Assembly: GCF_004006295.1 (NCBI RefSeq)
Contig: NZ_CP026095.1
Span: 4,307,501 to 4,371,500, forward strand
Direction: 5' to 3'
From: Peribacillus asahii
GTDB lineage: Bacteria; Bacillota; Bacilli; Bacillales; DSM-1321
Length of the DNA: 64,000 bases
Under the pieces are notes generated by a model. It was not told the origin of the DNA, ran no database searches, and worked only from the letters and a program-made list of their open reading frames with translations. Numbering within the stretch: the first letter of the stretch is position 1; each line of letters opens with the position of its first letter. Positions 36,205 to 48,720 of the stretch are shown here, in pieces. The translations under genes were made by a program, and so were the position numbers.

Positions 36205-37170
36205 TTACTTTTTTTCAATCATATGATAAAGTAACTCCGCTACTTTTTTCGTATCATGGCGTACCACATGTCCTTCATAACTAAAAATCCGATCTTGAAT
36301 AATTTCAAGCCCCATGTTCTTTAAGCTATCCACATCATAAACAACGGGCTTAGCGAATTCCTCTTCATAACGTTGTTGAACTTCGCGAGGAACCTCTTCA
36401 TTATTCACTAAAATGCTATCAATACAAGAACAGCCAACATGGTTATACAGCGCTTTCACATGGTCACTTGCTGTATAGTCAAGTGTCTCGCCAGCTTGTG
36501 TCATTAAGTTACAAATATATACTTTCTTCGCAGAGGCTTCTACAATCGCCTCCCCAATTCCGGGAACAAGCAAGTTAGGTAAAATACTTGTATACAAGCT
36601 GCCCGGTCCAATAACAATTAAGTCTGCCCGCTTAATTTCTGTTAACGTTTCACTTAGTGGTTTAATATGTTCCGGTGTAAGAAATACTCTCTTAATTCGC
36701 TTACCTGAGAAAGGGATTTTCGATTCACCGCTTACAATCGAACCATCCTCCATCTCTGCATGTAACACAACACTTTGATTCGCAGCCGGTAAAACTTTTC
36801 CATGCACATTCAAAAACTTACTCATTTCTTGAATCGCATGAACAAAGTCACCCGTTAGGGAAGTCATAGCTGCCAAAATGAGATTCCCAAGAGAATGGCC
36901 AGACAATTCATTTTTCTCAGTAAAACGATGTTGAAACATTTTTTCAATAAATGGCTCCACATCTGACATCGCAGCCAATACATTCCGAATGTCTCCAGGA
37001 GCCGGAATATCCATTTCCTCACGAAGTCGGCCGGAGCTTCCCCCATCATCGGCAACTGTCACAATGGCTGTAATATCGACAGGATGTTTTTTGAGCCCTC
37101 GTAATAATACCGGCAGCCCTGTTCCGCCGCCAATAATTACTACTTTAGGTTGCTTCTGTTTTTTTGGCAT
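36205..37170 (-). CDS. yvcK: YvcK/GlmR, gluconeogenesis and cell-envelope factor
   Basis: About 321 aa, CofD-like Rossmann protein that binds UDP-GlcNAc and stimulates GlmS. Needed for growth on gluconeogenic carbon. Motifs: [49 protein letters not shown] 37170 behind AAGGGGAAACAGG is taken, overlapping the rapZ 3' end by 26 bp; the longer frame starts inside rapZ. Confidence 0.95.
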   Translation of the reverse strand: MPKKQKQPKVVIIGGGTGLPVLLRGLKKHPVDITAIVTVADDGGSSGRLREEMDIPAPGDIRNVLAAMSDVEPFIEKMFQHRFTEKNELSGHSLGNLILAAMTSLTGDFVHAIQEMSKFLNVHGKVLPAANQSVVLHAEMEDGSIVSGESKIPFSGKRIKRVFLTPEHIKPLSETLTEIKRADLIVIGPGSLYTSILPNLLVPGIGEAIVEASAKKVYICNLMTQAGETLDYTASDHVKALYNHVGCSCIDSILVNNEEVPREVQQRYEEEFAKPVVYDVDSLKNMGLEIIQDRIFSYEGHVVRHDTKKVAELLYHMIEKK

Positions 37171-38056
37171 CCTGTTTCCCCTTACGCTTCTCGATATCAC
37201 GGTGAGAAATCTGCGTTGTGTAATCTTTTTTGAAATAGTTAGCAAGATATTCTGTTAACGCAACAGAGCGATGTTGACCACCGGTACAGCCGATTGCAAT
37301 AATCAACTGGGACTTCCCTTCACGTTTATAATATGGCAGCATAAACGTAAGCAAATCAGTTACTTTTTCTAAAAACTTCTTTGTTTCACTCCATTTGAGC
37401 ACATAATTCGATACTTCTTCTTCCAACCCTGTTTGTGGTCGCATATGTTCAATATAATGAGGATTCGGTAAAAAGCGAACGTCAAATACAAGATCAGCAT
37501 CGATTGGGATACCGTGCTTAAAGCCGAAAGACATCACATTGACTGTAAATACAGGTTGTTTACTAGTGGAAAATTCCATCGTGATTTTTTCTCTTAACTC
37601 ACGCGGCTTTAATTGTGATGTATTGTAAATTAGCTGCGCTCTTCCCTTTAATTCATCTAAGAGATCACGTTCAAGCTTAATTCCTTCTAAAGGACGATCA
37701 AGTGGAGCAAGTGGGTGCGTCCTTCTTGACTCCTTATATCTTCGCACTAACGATGCATCGTCAGCATCAAGAAAGAGAATTTGTGGAACGACCCATGGTG
37801 TTTGCGACAAATCATCTAAAGCAACGAATAAGGAATCAAAAAACTCACGTCCACGCAAGTCCATCACAATCGCTACTTTATTCATCTTATTCCTAGAGTC
37901 CTTCATTAACTCTAAAAATTTTGGCAATAACGCAGGTGGTAAATTATCAATACAAAAAAAGCCTAAATCCTCAAAGCTTTGAATCGCTACAGTTTTTCCT
38001 GCTCCAGACATTCCTGTAATAATGACTAATTGTGTTTCATTCTTCAGTTCGTTCAA
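37145..38056 (-). CDS. yvcJ: RapZ/YvcJ nucleotide-binding protein
   Basis: P-loop ATPase/GTPase of the RapZ family: Walker [13 protein letters not shown] and C-terminal [10 protein letters not shown]. In B. subtilis it affects competence and acts with YvcK. The start is uncertain. TTG 38056 follows GGGGGTG at good spacing and gives the usual N-terminal length; GTG 38065 overlaps that site. Coupled to yvcK. Confidence 0.93.
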   Translation of the reverse strand: MNELKNETQLVIITGMSGAGKTVAIQSFEDLGFFCIDNLPPALLPKFLELMKDSRNKMNKVAIVMDLRGREFFDSLFVALDDLSQTPWVVPQILFLDADDASLVRRYKESRRTHPLAPLDRPLEGIKLERDLLDELKGRAQLIYNTSQLKPRELREKITMEFSTSKQPVFTVNVMSFGFKHGIPIDADLVFDVRFLPNPHYIEHMRPQTGLEEEVSNYVLKWSETKKFLEKVTDLLTFMLPYYKREGKSQLIIAIGCTGGQHRSVALTEYLANYFKKDYTTQISHRDIEKRKGKQDAKKTEAT

Positions 38057-38090
38057 ATTCTTCACCCCCGCCTATAATCATTCTTTATAA

Positions 38091-38549
38091 TCAACCTGGA
38101 TCCAATCGATAAGAAAGCAATTTAAATTCTGGTGTATACGTAAATGTCCCATAAATAATGCCTTTACCGTGAATCATATATTCTAAAATATGATGATCTC
38201 CTTCTGCCATCGCAAGTTCTTTCGTCTCATCTATCGGATGCCAATGAAGTTCCCCTTCTTCACACACATCATTATTAATTCCATCTGATTCTGTCGCATA
38301 GAATGTGAACATCATCCATTCTGTCAGGACTTTGTCTCCATCCTTCATAATAAAAGTAAAGATGCCTTTAATCGATGGATTTTTCAGATACACACCTGTT
38401 TCTTCTCGGTATTCGCGAATACAGGCATCTCGAACGGATTCTCCAGGCTCCATCTTGCCTCCCGGAGCAACCCACCAACCTCGTCTAGGTTTTTTCAAAA
38501 GCAAAATCTGATTATCTTTTATTAATACACAATTTGTCACACGTTGCAT
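38091..38549 (-). CDS. yvcI: Nudix hydrolase YvcI
   Basis: 152 aa, 8-oxo-dGTP-diphosphatase-like. The Nudix box G-x5-E-x7-REYREETG is complete in the region GKMEPGESVRDACIREYREE. It hydrolyses a nucleoside diphosphate derivative, exact substrate unknown. ATG 38549 follows GAGGTG. Heads the yvcI-yvcJ-yvcK-whiA-crh cluster. Confidence 0.92.
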   Translation of the reverse strand: MQRVTNCVLIKDNQILLLKKPRRGWWVAPGGKMEPGESVRDACIREYREETGVYLKNPSIKGIFTFIMKDGDKVLTEWMMFTFYATESDGINNDVCEEGELHWHPIDETKELAMAEGDHHILEYMIHGKGIIYGTFTYTPEFKLLSYRLDPG

Positions 38550-38607
38550 ATTTATCACCTCGATTGCCCTCTACTAACTTAAACAGGCTGAATTTGTATA
38601 GTAATAA

Positions 38608-38738
38608 GAAAAGCGTAAGTGCCTTGATTAGCTCCAACAGCTGCTTGCGAGTCGAAATGTGAAGCGACTCTTTTACTTTCTATCGGCTAAATCGAAGTAC
38701 CTCGAAGGGCTCGGAGCCTCTAAGATGGAGCTAGACAA
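38608..38738. repeat. Dispersed intergenic repeat, third copy
   Basis: GAAAAGCGTAAGTGCCTTG at the start, internal GCGAGTCG/GCGACTC arms, and GGAGCTAGACAA at the end. More diverged inside than the other two copies. The 38550-38990 spacer shows nothing else I can support. Confidence 0.6.
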
Positions 38739-38991
38739 CAAAGCGTTTCGAAAATCTTATACTTTCTGATTCTTAGAAGTCTATTTTCGCCAAAACTCAT
38801 GTATGTTATATCTTTTTATTATACTCTTTTTACTATAAGCTCTCAATGAACAACGCCCGTCATTTTAAGATGCGAAGCGCGACAGCCATATAACATAAAG
38901 AACCGACAGATACATCCTCTATTCTCCGAGGTGGTGAACTAGACGAGGCCTTAAAGGAAATCAAAAAATTCCAGACGTTCTTCTTACACAC

Positions 38992-39021
38992 AAAAAAAGA
39001 CACAGACCAAAATGATCTGTG
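38992..39021 (-). terminator. Terminator of trxB
   Basis: Minus-strand stem CACAGATC/GGTCTGTG (one GU), loop ATTTT, then TCTTTTTTT, about 130 bp past the stop. Confidence 0.7.
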
Positions 39022-39148
39022 CAACAACGTGTTTACTTATAAAAGGGGGTCAATTACTTACCCTTACTATACCTAAACTTTATTTCAGCTGTGTTACAGC
39101 TTAGTTAAAACAGAATGACGATATGATTAAATTTTTCCAGTGAAACAT

Positions 39149-40129
<981 letters not shown>

Positions 40130-40196
40130 TTAATTAACGATAGTATTTCCTATCTATTATCCTATATAACAAATAATCATCAGTCCAAATATTTGC

Positions 40197-41699
40197 TCAG
40201 TTTAAGAAAGATTGAACAAGCTTAATGTACTTCGAAATGGTAGAAACGGAAATAAAGTGCTTCTCGGCAATTGCTGCCTGGCTTTTTTTCTCATCACGAA
40301 TCTGATACCACACATACTCAAGAGCAGCCGCCCAGCCAGCAGGATTATTAAATTTATGCTGTACTTTCACCGCTTCCACAAATACGGAAAACCATAGTAA
40401 GTAAATTCCCGCTTCAGTCAATTTAATCGGCTTAAAATGCTGATACAGTAAATCCGCTGTTCGATCCGCAAAATCAATGACCGTCAGCTCTCGCTCTTTA
40501 TTGATATCTTTTACACAATCAGCATAGCTCTTTTCTAAGGATGTAAAAGCTGTATTTTTTATAAATAACTTATTTTTCACTAAGCTTTGTTTATGCTTTG
40601 AATGCTTTACAAGAAAAATCGCAAACAATCTTTCTTCAATATGTTCGCTTTCTAAACGTTTTAAAATAGATGGCAAATGATGTTCAAAGCCAGCAATCGC
40701 TACATTGGATTCGCTCCAAGGCTCCATTCCCTCTTTATCAGGATTTATTTCCACGACTTTTTTCCAAGCCTTATGAGCAGTCAGTTCATGCCCTAAATGG
40801 TATGCAGACGTAGCTAACCAAAAATAAAAAGAGGCGTCGCCTTCAAATCCTTTCTTTTGCAGCTGCTTTAACCATTTGTACGCTAATGAATACTTTCCAA
40901 TTAACGCAAAAGTTGCACCTAATTTAAAACGGTGCTCGATTAAAATTGGACGAACCTTCGCTAATGTATTGACTAACTCTCCCAGCTTCACTTCATCCTG
41001 CTGGTAATGATGGAACACAGCCAAATTACAAAGGGCATGCAAATTTCCTGGACTCTTTTCTAACACTTCTTCTAAGGTGGCATACGCCTCATCGATTTGC
41101 CCTAAATAAAAATAGGCCAGCGCTAGATTATTATAAGCAGACCAGTAATCTTCATACTCTTCAATCATGTTCTTTAGTACTTCAATCGCTTTCGGAAAAT
41201 TTCCCGCTTCTAAATATTCACGTGCTTTTTCTTGCTTCATAATGAGTCCATCTTGACTAAACAAGCTTTCTTCCGTTTCATCTGTTTCGAACATAATGAG
41301 TTCAAGAAGATCCTCAGCCTCTTCACTAAATTCACCGTGTTCTTCTTTATCAAGATACGCATTAGCATGACGATACGCCTCTTCAAACATACCCAGATGC
41401 GCATAGTTATTGGCTAAGAAGTAATGACATTCAGTCATATAAGGATCCAGCACGTTTAGAATATTTTCAAGAAGATTATTCGAGTAATTGTATTCGCCAA
41501 TTTCCGTACATGTAATAGCCAACTGACACGCAATCATTGGCTCTCCTGGTTCAAGCTCAAGCGCTCTCTCCAAATATTTTTTTGCTTTATATAATTCACG
41601 TTTGTGATATGCTTTTAATCCCTTAGTGAAGTAATATTCCCCAGTCGGGTAAAAGGACAATACTTTCGCCGGCTGTCCTAGTTTAGCGTCTTTACTCAT
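40197..41699 (-). CDS. yvcD: TPR-repeat protein YvcD
   Basis: 500 aa with tetratricopeptide repeats over about residues 25-330 (for example KGLKAYHKRELYKAKKYLE and ALAYFYLGQIDEAYATLEE). A C-terminal region follows, ending in a HTH-like segment (SQAAIAEKHFISVSTISKYIK). It is conserved in Bacillus beside trxB; the function is not established. Start ATG 41699 follows GGAGG at 5 nt. TPRs suggest protein-protein scaffolding. Confidence 0.88.
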   Translation of the reverse strand: MSKDAKLGQPAKVLSFYPTGEYYFTKGLKAYHKRELYKAKKYLERALELEPGEPMIACQLAITCTEIGEYNYSNNLLENILNVLDPYMTECHYFLANNYAHLGMFEEAYRHANAYLDKEEHGEFSEEAEDLLELIMFETDETEESLFSQDGLIMKQEKAREYLEAGNFPKAIEVLKNMIEEYEDYWSAYNNLALAYFYLGQIDEAYATLEEVLEKSPGNLHALCNLAVFHHYQQDEVKLGELVNTLAKVRPILIEHRFKLGATFALIGKYSLAYKWLKQLQKKGFEGDASFYFWLATSAYHLGHELTAHKAWKKVVEINPDKEGMEPWSESNVAIAGFEHHLPSILKRLESEHIEERLFAIFLVKHSKHKQSLVKNKLFIKNTAFTSLEKSYADCVKDINKERELTVIDFADRTADLLYQHFKPIKLTEAGIYLLWFSVFVEAVKVQHKFNNPAGWAAALEYVWYQIRDEKKSQAAIAEKHFISVSTISKYIKLVQSFLN

Positions 41700-41911
41700 G
41701 TAATCCTCCATCCACAAGTTGTTAACTACAGTAGTATATCATAATGCTGATTATTTGCCGAACCAGTAAATAAATAACAGGAACTAGAAAATTCACAGAT
41801 ATATCTATTGTAGCAGGTTTGTGCATGATTGCATGAATAATCACGTGTCTTTTTTATAAAATTTCTATAGAGTGTAAAGCAGTTAAACCCTTGTGTTTAT
41901 TGATTTTTTTC

Positions 41912-41935
41912 ATTTAATCAAACGTTTGATTAAAT
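41912..41935. promoter_or_regulatory. Perfect 24-bp palindrome, orphan operator candidate
   Basis: Centre AATCAAACGTTTGATT, extended by TTA/TAA and one more pair on each side. It lies between the his operon end and yvcD, about 210 bp before the yvcD start. It has TetR- or LacI-type geometry, but no such regulator is in the window. Confidence 0.55.
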
Positions 41936-41948
41936 TTAAATATACGGA

Positions 41949-41994
41949 AGGGCTGCCCCGAAAGCCATTTTTTATGACTTTCAGAGCAGCCCCC
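41949..41994 (-). terminator. Hairpin behind hisI, probable his operon terminator
   Basis: Long minus-strand hairpin GGGCTGC...GCAGCCC with an inner GAAAG/CTTTC stem, directly after the hisI stop. The T-run after it is poor (CCCTTCCG), so termination may be partial. Confidence 0.6.
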
Positions 41995-42001
41995 CTGCTT
42001 A

Positions 42002-42646
42002 TTACTTCTCTTCTTTTGATGCATGTCTTTCTTTTAATACAGCTAACACTTCTTGCAATGGAAGCTCTTGTTCTTGAAGTAAAACTAGTAAGTGATATAG
42101 TAAATCTGCACTTTCCCATTTCAGTTCTTCTGCATCACGGTTCTTCGCTGCGATAATAACTTCCGCTGCTTCTTCACCGACTTTTTTCAAAATTTTATCT
42201 ACGCCCTCTGTAAATAAATACGTTGTGTATGAACCCTCAGGCATTTGTTCTTTTCGTTTTCCAATTAATTCTTCTAGTTCAAATAAAAATGCAGCATCTT
42301 GATTAGCCATGTTGTTCGCCCCTTTGTCTTGGTAGATTGTTTTCGTAAAGCAGCTTGTTGTACCAGTATGACACGCCGGACCATTTGGAATAACGCGTAC
42401 AACTAATGCATCTTGATCACAATCAAATGTTATATCCACAATCTTTTGTGTATTGCCACTTGTAGCCCCTTTATGCCAAAGCTCTTGGCGAGAACGGCTA
42501 AAGAACACCGTTTCCCCCTTTTCCATTGATAATTGTAAAGACTCTTTGTTCATATAAGCAAGTGTCAACACTTCTTTTGTATTGGCATCTTGAACAATGG
42601 CTGGTACAAGCCCTTTTTCATCGAATTTAATGCTTTCGATTTTCAT
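42002..42646 (-). CDS. hisI: Bifunctional phosphoribosyl-AMP cyclohydrolase / phosphoribosyl-ATP pyrophosphatase
   Basis: 214 aa catalysing steps 2 and 3 of histidine synthesis. The N-terminal cyclohydrolase has [11 protein letters not shown] and the metal-binding [10 protein letters not shown] and [12 protein letters not shown]. The C-terminal pyrophosphatase has YTTYLF and [15 protein letters not shown]. Last gene of the his operon, overlapping hisF by 4 bp. Confidence 0.97.
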   Translation of the reverse strand: MKIESIKFDEKGLVPAIVQDANTKEVLTLAYMNKESLQLSMEKGETVFFSRSRQELWHKGATSGNTQKIVDITFDCDQDALVVRVIPNGPACHTGTTSCFTKTIYQDKGANNMANQDAAFLFELEELIGKRKEQMPEGSYTTYLFTEGVDKILKKVGEEAAEVIIAAKNRDAEELKWESADLLYHLLVLLQEQELPLQEVLAVLKERHASKEEK

Positions 42647-43401
42647 CGTACAACGACTCCTTGTTCCTTCAAAAACGACTTTACTTCTTTAACGGATGTT
42701 TCTTTGTAATGGAAAATAGAAGCGGCTAAAGCAGCATCCGCTTTTCCTTCTTCAAACGCTTCTTGGAAATGCTCCGCGTTCCCTGCTCCGCCTGAAGCAA
42801 TAACAGGAACAGAGACCGCCTCACTTACCGCTTTTGTTAAAGCGATATTAAAGCCCTGCTTCTCACCGTCACAATCCATGCTCGTTAATAAAATTTCGCC
42901 AGCCCCGCGGCTTACCGCTTCCTTCGCCCAAGCAACAACTTCCCAATCGGTCGCCGTTCGACCGCCATGGGTATAGACGCGCCATGAACCAAGCTCTTCA
43001 TCATAGCGAGCATCAATCGCCACAACGATACATTGCGCCCCAAAATAATCAGAGCCTTCATTAATTAGGTCAGGACGAACAACAGCCGCTGTATTCAGCG
43101 ATACTTTATCCGCACCGGCACGTAAAATTTTCTTCATATCAGCCAACGAGTTAATCCCGCCGCCAACGGTAAAAGGAATGGCTAAGCTTCCTGCTACTGA
43201 ACGAACGACATCAACCATCGTTTCACGTCCTTCATGTGAAGCAGAAATATCAAGAAAAACAAGCTCATCGGCTCCTTCTTGATCGTAAAAAGCAGCCAAT
43301 TCAACCGGGTCCCCAGCATCGCGTAACGACACGAATTGAACTCCTTTTACAACGCGTCCATCTTTCACATCCAAACATGGAATAATACGTTTTGTGAGCA
43401 T
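42643..43401 (-). CDS. hisF: Imidazole glycerol phosphate synthase, cyclase subunit
   Basis: 252-aa TIM barrel that joins HisH to make imidazole glycerol phosphate and [21 protein letters not shown] with catalytic Asp, VAIDARYD, and phosphate loops GGGI and SGGAGN. ATG 43401 is the family start; the GTG three codons earlier overlaps the hisA stop region. Confidence 0.97.
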   Translation of the reverse strand: MLTKRIIPCLDVKDGRVVKGVQFVSLRDAGDPVELAAFYDQEGADELVFLDISASHEGRETMVDVVRSVAGSLAIPFTVGGGINSLADMKKILRAGADKVSLNTAAVVRPDLINEGSDYFGAQCIVVAIDARYDEELGSWRVYTHGGRTATDWEVVAWAKEAVSRGAGEILLTSMDCDGEKQGFNIALTKAVSEAVSVPVIASGGAGNAEHFQEAFEEGKADAALAASIFHYKETSVKEVKSFLKEQGVVVR

Positions 43402-43402
43402 G

Positions 43403-44137
43403 TTAACCACGCACCTTTTCTAGTGCTTCTTTTACTGTAAAGCGATTCGTATAAATTGCTTTTCCGATAATGGCACCGATAATACCACTCTTTTCATAGT
43501 TTTGAAGAGCCGCCAAGTCATCCAATGAACTAATCCCGCCAGAAGCAATAACCCCTTTTCCTGTCGCTTCTGCCATCGCCACAACACCTTGTACATTCGG
43601 ACCAGACAACATGCCGTCTGTTGCAATATCCGTTACAATAAATGTTTCGGCACCAGCATCCGCTAATGCTTTTCCAAGTTCAATCGCTAATGTTTCAGAT
43701 GTTTGAAGCCAGCCATGCGTTGCAACAAGGCCATCTTTTGCATCAATTCCAATGGCAATATGCTTTCCATACTTACGAATCATGTCTTTTGTAAAAGCAG
43801 GGTCCGAAACCGCTGTACTTCCTAAAATAACACGCTCGACTCCGTTATCAAGATACGTAGCAATATCCGCTTCCGTCCGAATACCGCCGCCGATTTGAAT
43901 TTTTGCTCCTAATTCTTTCGCTGCTTGAATCACATACGCATCATTAATACGGCTGCCCTCTTTAGCCCCATCAAGGTCCACCATATGTATCCACTCTGCT
44001 CCTTGGTCTGCAAAGTTTTTCGCCATATCAAAAGGAGAATCGCCATAAACCGTTTCTTGATTATAATCTCCTTGAATTAAACGTACACATTTGCCACCGC
44101 GCATATCAATGGCTGGATAAATCTTGAACTCGCTCAT
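43403..44137 (-). CDS. hisA: Phosphoribosylformimino-AICAR-P isomerase
   Basis: 244-aa TIM barrel, Amadori isomerisation step. [16 protein letters not shown] with catalytic Asp, QIGGGIRTE and [15 protein letters not shown]. Lies between hisH (4-bp overlap) and hisF. Confidence 0.97.
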   Translation of the reverse strand: MSEFKIYPAIDMRGGKCVRLIQGDYNQETVYGDSPFDMAKNFADQGAEWIHMVDLDGAKEGSRINDAYVIQAAKELGAKIQIGGGIRTEADIATYLDNGVERVILGSTAVSDPAFTKDMIRKYGKHIAIGIDAKDGLVATHGWLQTSETLAIELGKALADAGAETFIVTDIATDGMLSGPNVQGVVAMAEATGKGVIASGGISSLDDLAALQNYEKSGIIGAIIGKAIYTNRFTVKEALEKVRG

Positions 44138-44763
44138 GCCTGATCCTTCCCTTCCACTAACGCCAAATAATTTCTTAATAACGACATCCCCATTTGTCCG
44201 CTCTTTTCTGGGTGAAACTGCATCCCGAACACATTGCCGCTGCCCACAATCGCGGGAACTGCCACATGATAATCGGCTGAAGCTGTAACAAAGCTTGCAT
44301 CCGTCTGTGCATAATAAGAATGAACAAAGTACACATAGTCTTCTTCTAACCCTTTTAATAATGGTGAAGATTGATTAAAAGAAAGGCGGTTCCAACCCAT
44401 GTGAGGCACTTTATACTTCTCACCATTGTCCTCTCCAGTAAAACGAACAACTTTCCCAGGAATCAACGATAGGCCTTCTGCTGGACCATTTTCTTCGCTC
44501 TCATCAAACAATAGCTGCATGCCAAGGCAAATTCCTAATAAATAACCGCCATTCGCCACATATTGTTTAACAAACGTATCTAGCCCTGTTTCTTTTAACA
44601 AATTCATTGCGTCACGAAATGAACCTACACCTGGCAGAATCAGTCCGCTTGCTTTCGCTAACTCTTCCGGATTATTTGAAATAAAGGACTGTGCTTCAAG
44701 ACGTTCCAATCCTTTCGTAACGGAAAATAAATTTCCCATCCCATAATCAATAATACCAATCAT
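44134..44763 (-). CDS. hisH: Imidazole glycerol phosphate synthase, glutaminase subunit
   Basis: 209-aa class I glutamine amidotransferase. Nucleophile Cys in [13 protein letters not shown]; His/Glu in MQFHPEKSG. Supplies ammonia to HisF. Follows hisB without a gap (44763/44764). Confidence 0.97.
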   Translation of the reverse strand: MIGIIDYGMGNLFSVTKGLERLEAQSFISNNPEELAKASGLILPGVGSFRDAMNLLKETGLDTFVKQYVANGGYLLGICLGMQLLFDESEENGPAEGLSLIPGKVVRFTGEDNGEKYKVPHMGWNRLSFNQSSPLLKGLEEDYVYFVHSYYAQTDASFVTASADYHVAVPAIVGSGNVFGMQFHPEKSGQMGMSLLRNYLALVEGKDQA

Positions 44764-45351
44764 TTATAACATCCCTTTCGTTGAAGGAATTCCTTTGACA
44801 CGCGGATCAATCATTGTTGCTTCATCTAAAGCTCTTCCTAACGCTTTAAAAATTGCTTCAATAATGTGATGTGTATTGTGACCATAGTGCACGATGACGT
44901 GTAAATTCATTCGTGCTTCAAGGGCAAATTTCCATAAAAATTCATGAATTAATTCCGTATCAAATGTACCTACTTTTTGTGAAGGAAAATCCGCACGAAT
45001 TTCAAAAGCAGGACGATTACTTAAATCAATAACAACTTGTGCAAGAGCTTCATCCATTGGAACAAACGCATTTCCATAACGCTTAATCCCGCGTTTATCA
45101 CCAAGAGCTTGTGAAAGAGCTTGCCCTAGACAAATCCCAATATCTTCTGTTGTGTGATGATCATCGATTTCTGTATCCCCTTTTGCATCGATTGTCATAT
45201 CAAATTTTCCGTGTTTCGTAAACAGATCTAACATATGTGTCATAAATGGAACAGCTGTTTCAATCGAAGCTTTTCCTTCTCCATCAACTGAAAAGTCCAA
45301 CTTAATATTCGTCTCATTCGTTTTTCGTTCAATACTTGCAGAACGCTCCAT
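44764..45351 (-). CDS. hisB: Imidazoleglycerol-phosphate dehydratase
   Basis: 195 aa, monofunctional type. Metal-binding motifs DDHHTTED and NTHHIIEA and the substrate region PFMTHMLDLFTKHG. No phosphatase domain, so histidinol phosphatase (HisJ type) must be elsewhere. Confidence 0.97.
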   Translation of the reverse strand: MERSASIERKTNETNIKLDFSVDGEGKASIETAVPFMTHMLDLFTKHGKFDMTIDAKGDTEIDDHHTTEDIGICLGQALSQALGDKRGIKRYGNAFVPMDEALAQVVIDLSNRPAFEIRADFPSQKVGTFDTELIHEFLWKFALEARMNLHVIVHYGHNTHHIIEAIFKALGRALDEATMIDPRVKGIPSTKGML

Positions 45352-45422
45352 TATAAACCCTCCTTCTGTCCAATCGTATCTATATATAAGGTAAGAAAGT
45401 ATATTTTCGATATTTAGTATCT

Positions 45423-45450
45423 AGTTCAAGGCCAGCGCTGACCTTGAACT
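45423..45450. other. 28-bp near-perfect hairpin between hisD and hisB
   Basis: AGTTCAAGG-N2-AGCGCT-N2-CCTTGAACT, immediately behind the hisD stop inside an otherwise tightly packed operon. There is no T-run on the coding strand. It may be a processing or mRNA-stability element. Confidence 0.6.
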
Positions 45451-45454
45451 TCTC

Positions 45455-46720
45455 TTATTTTTTACGAGCTTCAATGGCACGAGCGTGTGCTTCAAGACCT
45501 TCCATTCGTGCAAACGTAGCAATTTTTTCAGCATTTTGTCGAAAAGCTGTTTCACTGTACATAATGATGCTTGATTTTTTTTGAAAATCATCAACATTCA
45601 ATGGACTAGAAAAACGAGCTGTTCCATTTGTCGGTAATACATGGTTCGGTCCAGCAAAATAATCTCCGACAGGTTCCGAGCTAAAACGACCGATAAAAAT
45701 CGCTCCAGCATGTCGAATCTGTGCCATGACTTCCATCGCATCACGCGTTATAATTTCTAAATGTTCCGGTGCTAATTCATTTACAGCATCAATGGCTTCA
45801 TTTAAGCTGTCACATACAACAATTCGACCGTAATCAGCAATAGAAGCTGCGGCAATATCACGACGAGGCAGCAAAGCAAGCTGCTTTTCCACTTCACTTG
45901 CCACTTCTTCGGCTAATTCAGGCGAAGTCGTAATAAGTACACTGCATGCACGAGCATCATGCTCTGCTTGTGATAAAAGGTCAGCTGCAACTTCCGCAGC
46001 AACCGCTGTTTCATCTGCTAAAACCGCAATTTCACTAGGTCCTGCAATCATATCAATCGCTACATCACCAAACACTTCTCGTTTAGCAAGCGCTACATAA
46101 ATATTCCCTGGTCCGACAATTTTATCGACTTTAGCAATCGTTTCGGTTCCATAAGCAAGTGCCGCAATCGCTTGAGCGCCACCAACTTTATAAATTTCTG
46201 TTACACCAGCAATTTTGGCTGCCGCTAATACAGGCGCAGATAATGAACCATCTTTCCCTGGAGGAGAAACCATGACAATTCGTTTTACACCCGCTACTTT
46301 AGCCGGCATAATATTCATTAATACAGAGGATGGATAAGCAGCTGTACCACCAGGAACGTAGACACCAACCGCATCAAGGGGCGTCATTTTTTGTCCCAGC
46401 ATCGTTCCTGTTTCATCTGTCGTCATCCACGAATTACGCGTTTGTTTCTCGTGGAACTTTCGAATATTATCTGCCGCTTCTTGTATAATCGCCAGCTGTT
46501 GATCTGGTAAAGTTGCGACAGCAGCTTCTAATTCTGCTTCGGAAACAAGTAATTCCTTAACTTGTACACCGTCAAATTTTTCTGTGTATTGAGATACAGC
46601 CGCATCTCCGTTTTTTCTCACATCATTAATAATATCTTGAACGGCTTTTCTTTGATCCTCGGTCCCCGAGTCAACCGAGCGCTTCAAGGAAAGGTCTTTT
46701 GTTAATCGTTCAATTTTCAT
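45455..46720 (-). CDS. hisD: Histidinol dehydrogenase
   Basis: 421 aa, last two oxidations of histidine synthesis, Zn and NAD dependent. [13 protein letters not shown], the signature [26 protein letters not shown] split over about residues 230-258, and GPNHVLPT. Follows hisG by 30 bp. Confidence 0.97.
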   Translation of the reverse strand: MKIERLTKDLSLKRSVDSGTEDQRKAVQDIINDVRKNGDAAVSQYTEKFDGVQVKELLVSEAELEAAVATLPDQQLAIIQEAADNIRKFHEKQTRNSWMTTDETGTMLGQKMTPLDAVGVYVPGGTAAYPSSVLMNIMPAKVAGVKRIVMVSPPGKDGSLSAPVLAAAKIAGVTEIYKVGGAQAIAALAYGTETIAKVDKIVGPGNIYVALAKREVFGDVAIDMIAGPSEIAVLADETAVAAEVAADLLSQAEHDARACSVLITTSPELAEEVASEVEKQLALLPRRDIAAASIADYGRIVVCDSLNEAIDAVNELAPEHLEIITRDAMEVMAQIRHAGAIFIGRFSSEPVGDYFAGPNHVLPTNGTARFSSPLNVDDFQKKSSIIMYSETAFRQNAEKIATFARMEGLEAHARAIEARKK

Positions 46721-46750
46721 ACGCTCACCTCATTTAAAAAATCCAATCAC

Positions 46751-47377
46751 TTATTCGATAATTTCTGCTAACCGGTCGACAATTTCCGTAATCCGCTCTT
46801 CTTTAATTCGATAGCTTACAGGGTTCGCTACTAATCGTGATGTAACATCCGCAATTCGTGCATATTCAACAAGCCCATTTTCCTTTAAAGTTTGCCCCGT
46901 TGACACAATATCAACAATTCGCTCTGCCAAGCCGATTAATGGCGCCAATTCAATTGAACCATTTAACTTAATAATTTCGACTTGCTCACCTTGTTCACGG
47001 AAATAGCTTGAAGCAACATTCGGATATTTACTCGCAATCTTTGGCGCAATATCGCTAATTTTTGTATTTGGGAGCCCTGCCACCGCTAAGTAACAGGCAC
47101 TAATTTTTAAATCTAGAAGCTCATACACATCGCGTTCTTCTTCAAGCATTACATCTTTCCCGGCAATTCCAAGATCCGCTACTCCATGCTCAACATATGT
47201 CACAACATCCATTGGCTTCGCTAATATAAAACGTAAATTTTCCTCTTCGACTTCAATAATTAATTTACGTGAATCATCGAATTCAGGAGGAAGACGAAAG
47301 CCTGCTTTACGCAACATCTCTGCAGCCTCTTCAAAAATTCTTCCTTTTGGCATTGCAATTGTTAAAAAGCTACTCAT
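46751..47377 (-). CDS. hisG: ATP phosphoribosyltransferase, short form
   Basis: 208 aa, first committed step, short HisG lacking the regulatory domain, hence dependent on HisZ encoded just upstream. Signature [21 protein letters not shown] is split around residues 139-160. Overlaps hisZ by 8 bp. Confidence 0.97.
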   Translation of the reverse strand: MSSFLTIAMPKGRIFEEAAEMLRKAGFRLPPEFDDSRKLIIEVEEENLRFILAKPMDVVTYVEHGVADLGIAGKDVMLEEERDVYELLDLKISACYLAVAGLPNTKISDIAPKIASKYPNVASSYFREQGEQVEIIKLNGSIELAPLIGLAERIVDIVSTGQTLKENGLVEYARIADVTSRLVANPVSYRIKEERITEIVDRLAEIIE

Positions 47378-48554
47378 TGCTTACTCTCCCTCCATTCCCT
47401 ACAAATAAATGTACATCTGAAAACGTTCTTGTATAAGCATCTACATTTTCTACTGCATTAATATCTTGAATCGTTACCATAATGCCTTCCGCACGCTTAT
47501 GCTTAGCAAAGTCTAACGCTTCTTTACGACGCTCTGGGCTAAATAAAATACATTCTGGTACGTCCGCTTCCTGTATTTCACCAATCGCTTCCACCAAACG
47601 ATCCATGCGAATGCCGAATCCTGTTGCCGATGCATCCCATCCGAATTTATCAAGAAGGTTATCGTAGCGGCCCCCGTTTCCAATTGGTGAACCAACCCCG
47701 CCTGCATATACTTCAAATAACGTTCCTGTATAGTAGCTCATATGACTGACAAGTGTTAAATCCAAGCTTACATATTGATCAACACCAAATTCTTTTAATT
47801 GAACTGCCAATTCTTGCAGCTCAGAAAGCTGCTCACGACCATGCTCTCCTTCTAATAGGTCAAGTGCTTTTGTTAACGTGTTTTCTCCGCCTCGAAGGGA
47901 AATAAATTCAATTAATCGTTGCTTATCAATAGAAGAAAGCGTTAAAGATTTCACATGCTCACGATAGCCTACATAATTTTTTTCGTATAAAAATTTACGT
48001 AGTACCGCTGCTCTTTCTTCATTTCCTAAAATACTTAGGAACAACTCTTGAACAAATCCGATATGCCCAATCGTAATCTTAAATTTCTCTAATCCTGCCG
48101 CTTTTAACACGTCAGCCATTAAAGCAATCATTTCTGCGTCAGCACTAGTCGACTTGTTGCCAATGCATTCAATGCCCATTTGTTCAAACTCAGCGGGACG
48201 TCCACCTTCGCGCTGCTGTGCTCGATACACATTTGCAGAATACGCTAAGCGCAATGGAATTCTTTGATTTAATAACTTAGATGCCGCAACACGCGCAATC
48301 GGTGTCGTCATATCTGGGCGAAGAACAAGTGTATGCCCTTGCTGATCCAGTAACTTAAACAATTGTTGATCTAAAATCGCTGATGCCTCACCAATCGTTT
48401 CATAATATTCTAAAGCTGGAGTTTCAATAAATTGATAGCCCCATTTCTTAATTTCATCACTCATTTTATTTCGGACCGCTGCTTTTGTTTCATAAAGCTC
48501 CGGCAGCGTATCTCTCATGCCTAACGGTTTTTCAAACATAAATGGCTTTGTCAC
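47370..48554 (-). CDS. hisZ: HisZ, regulatory subunit of ATP phosphoribosyltransferase
   Basis: 394-aa HisRS-like protein without aminoacylation activity. Class II motifs [12 protein letters not shown] and QMGIECIG are present. It partners short HisG and confers histidine feedback. First his operon gene; GTG start behind AAAAGGATG. A good promoter lies 170 bp upstream. I saw no T-box sequence in the leader. Confidence 0.95.
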   Translation of the reverse strand: MTKPFMFEKPLGMRDTLPELYETKAAVRNKMSDEIKKWGYQFIETPALEYYETIGEASAILDQQLFKLLDQQGHTLVLRPDMTTPIARVAASKLLNQRIPLRLAYSANVYRAQQREGGRPAEFEQMGIECIGNKSTSADAEMIALMADVLKAAGLEKFKITIGHIGFVQELFLSILGNEERAAVLRKFLYEKNYVGYREHVKSLTLSSIDKQRLIEFISLRGGENTLTKALDLLEGEHGREQLSELQELAVQLKEFGVDQYVSLDLTLVSHMSYYTGTLFEVYAGGVGSPIGNGGRYDNLLDKFGWDASATGFGIRMDRLVEAIGEIQEADVPECILFSPERRKEALDFAKHKRAEGIMVTIQDINAVENVDAYTRTFSDVHLFVGNGGRVSNE

Positions 48555-48720
48555 GACTGCACATCCTTTTAATATAATGAATATTTTTTACCATATATTT
48601 CTTTAATTTATAAATAGTATCAAAAAACTGGACAGAATCCTATAAATTATCACAATTATTATAATAAAAAAGCAAAAATCCTTTAGTTCGCTAATATGGT
48701 AACAAAGTGAAGTTATATGT

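Noticed and set aside
38900..39060. Short plus-strand frame reading GGELDEALKEIKKF
   Set aside because: Coding-like but no start or RBS, and it runs through the trxB terminator.
48555..48720. T-box leader for the his operon
   Set aside because: I looked for AGGGTGGNACCGCG and a T-box terminator and saw neither.
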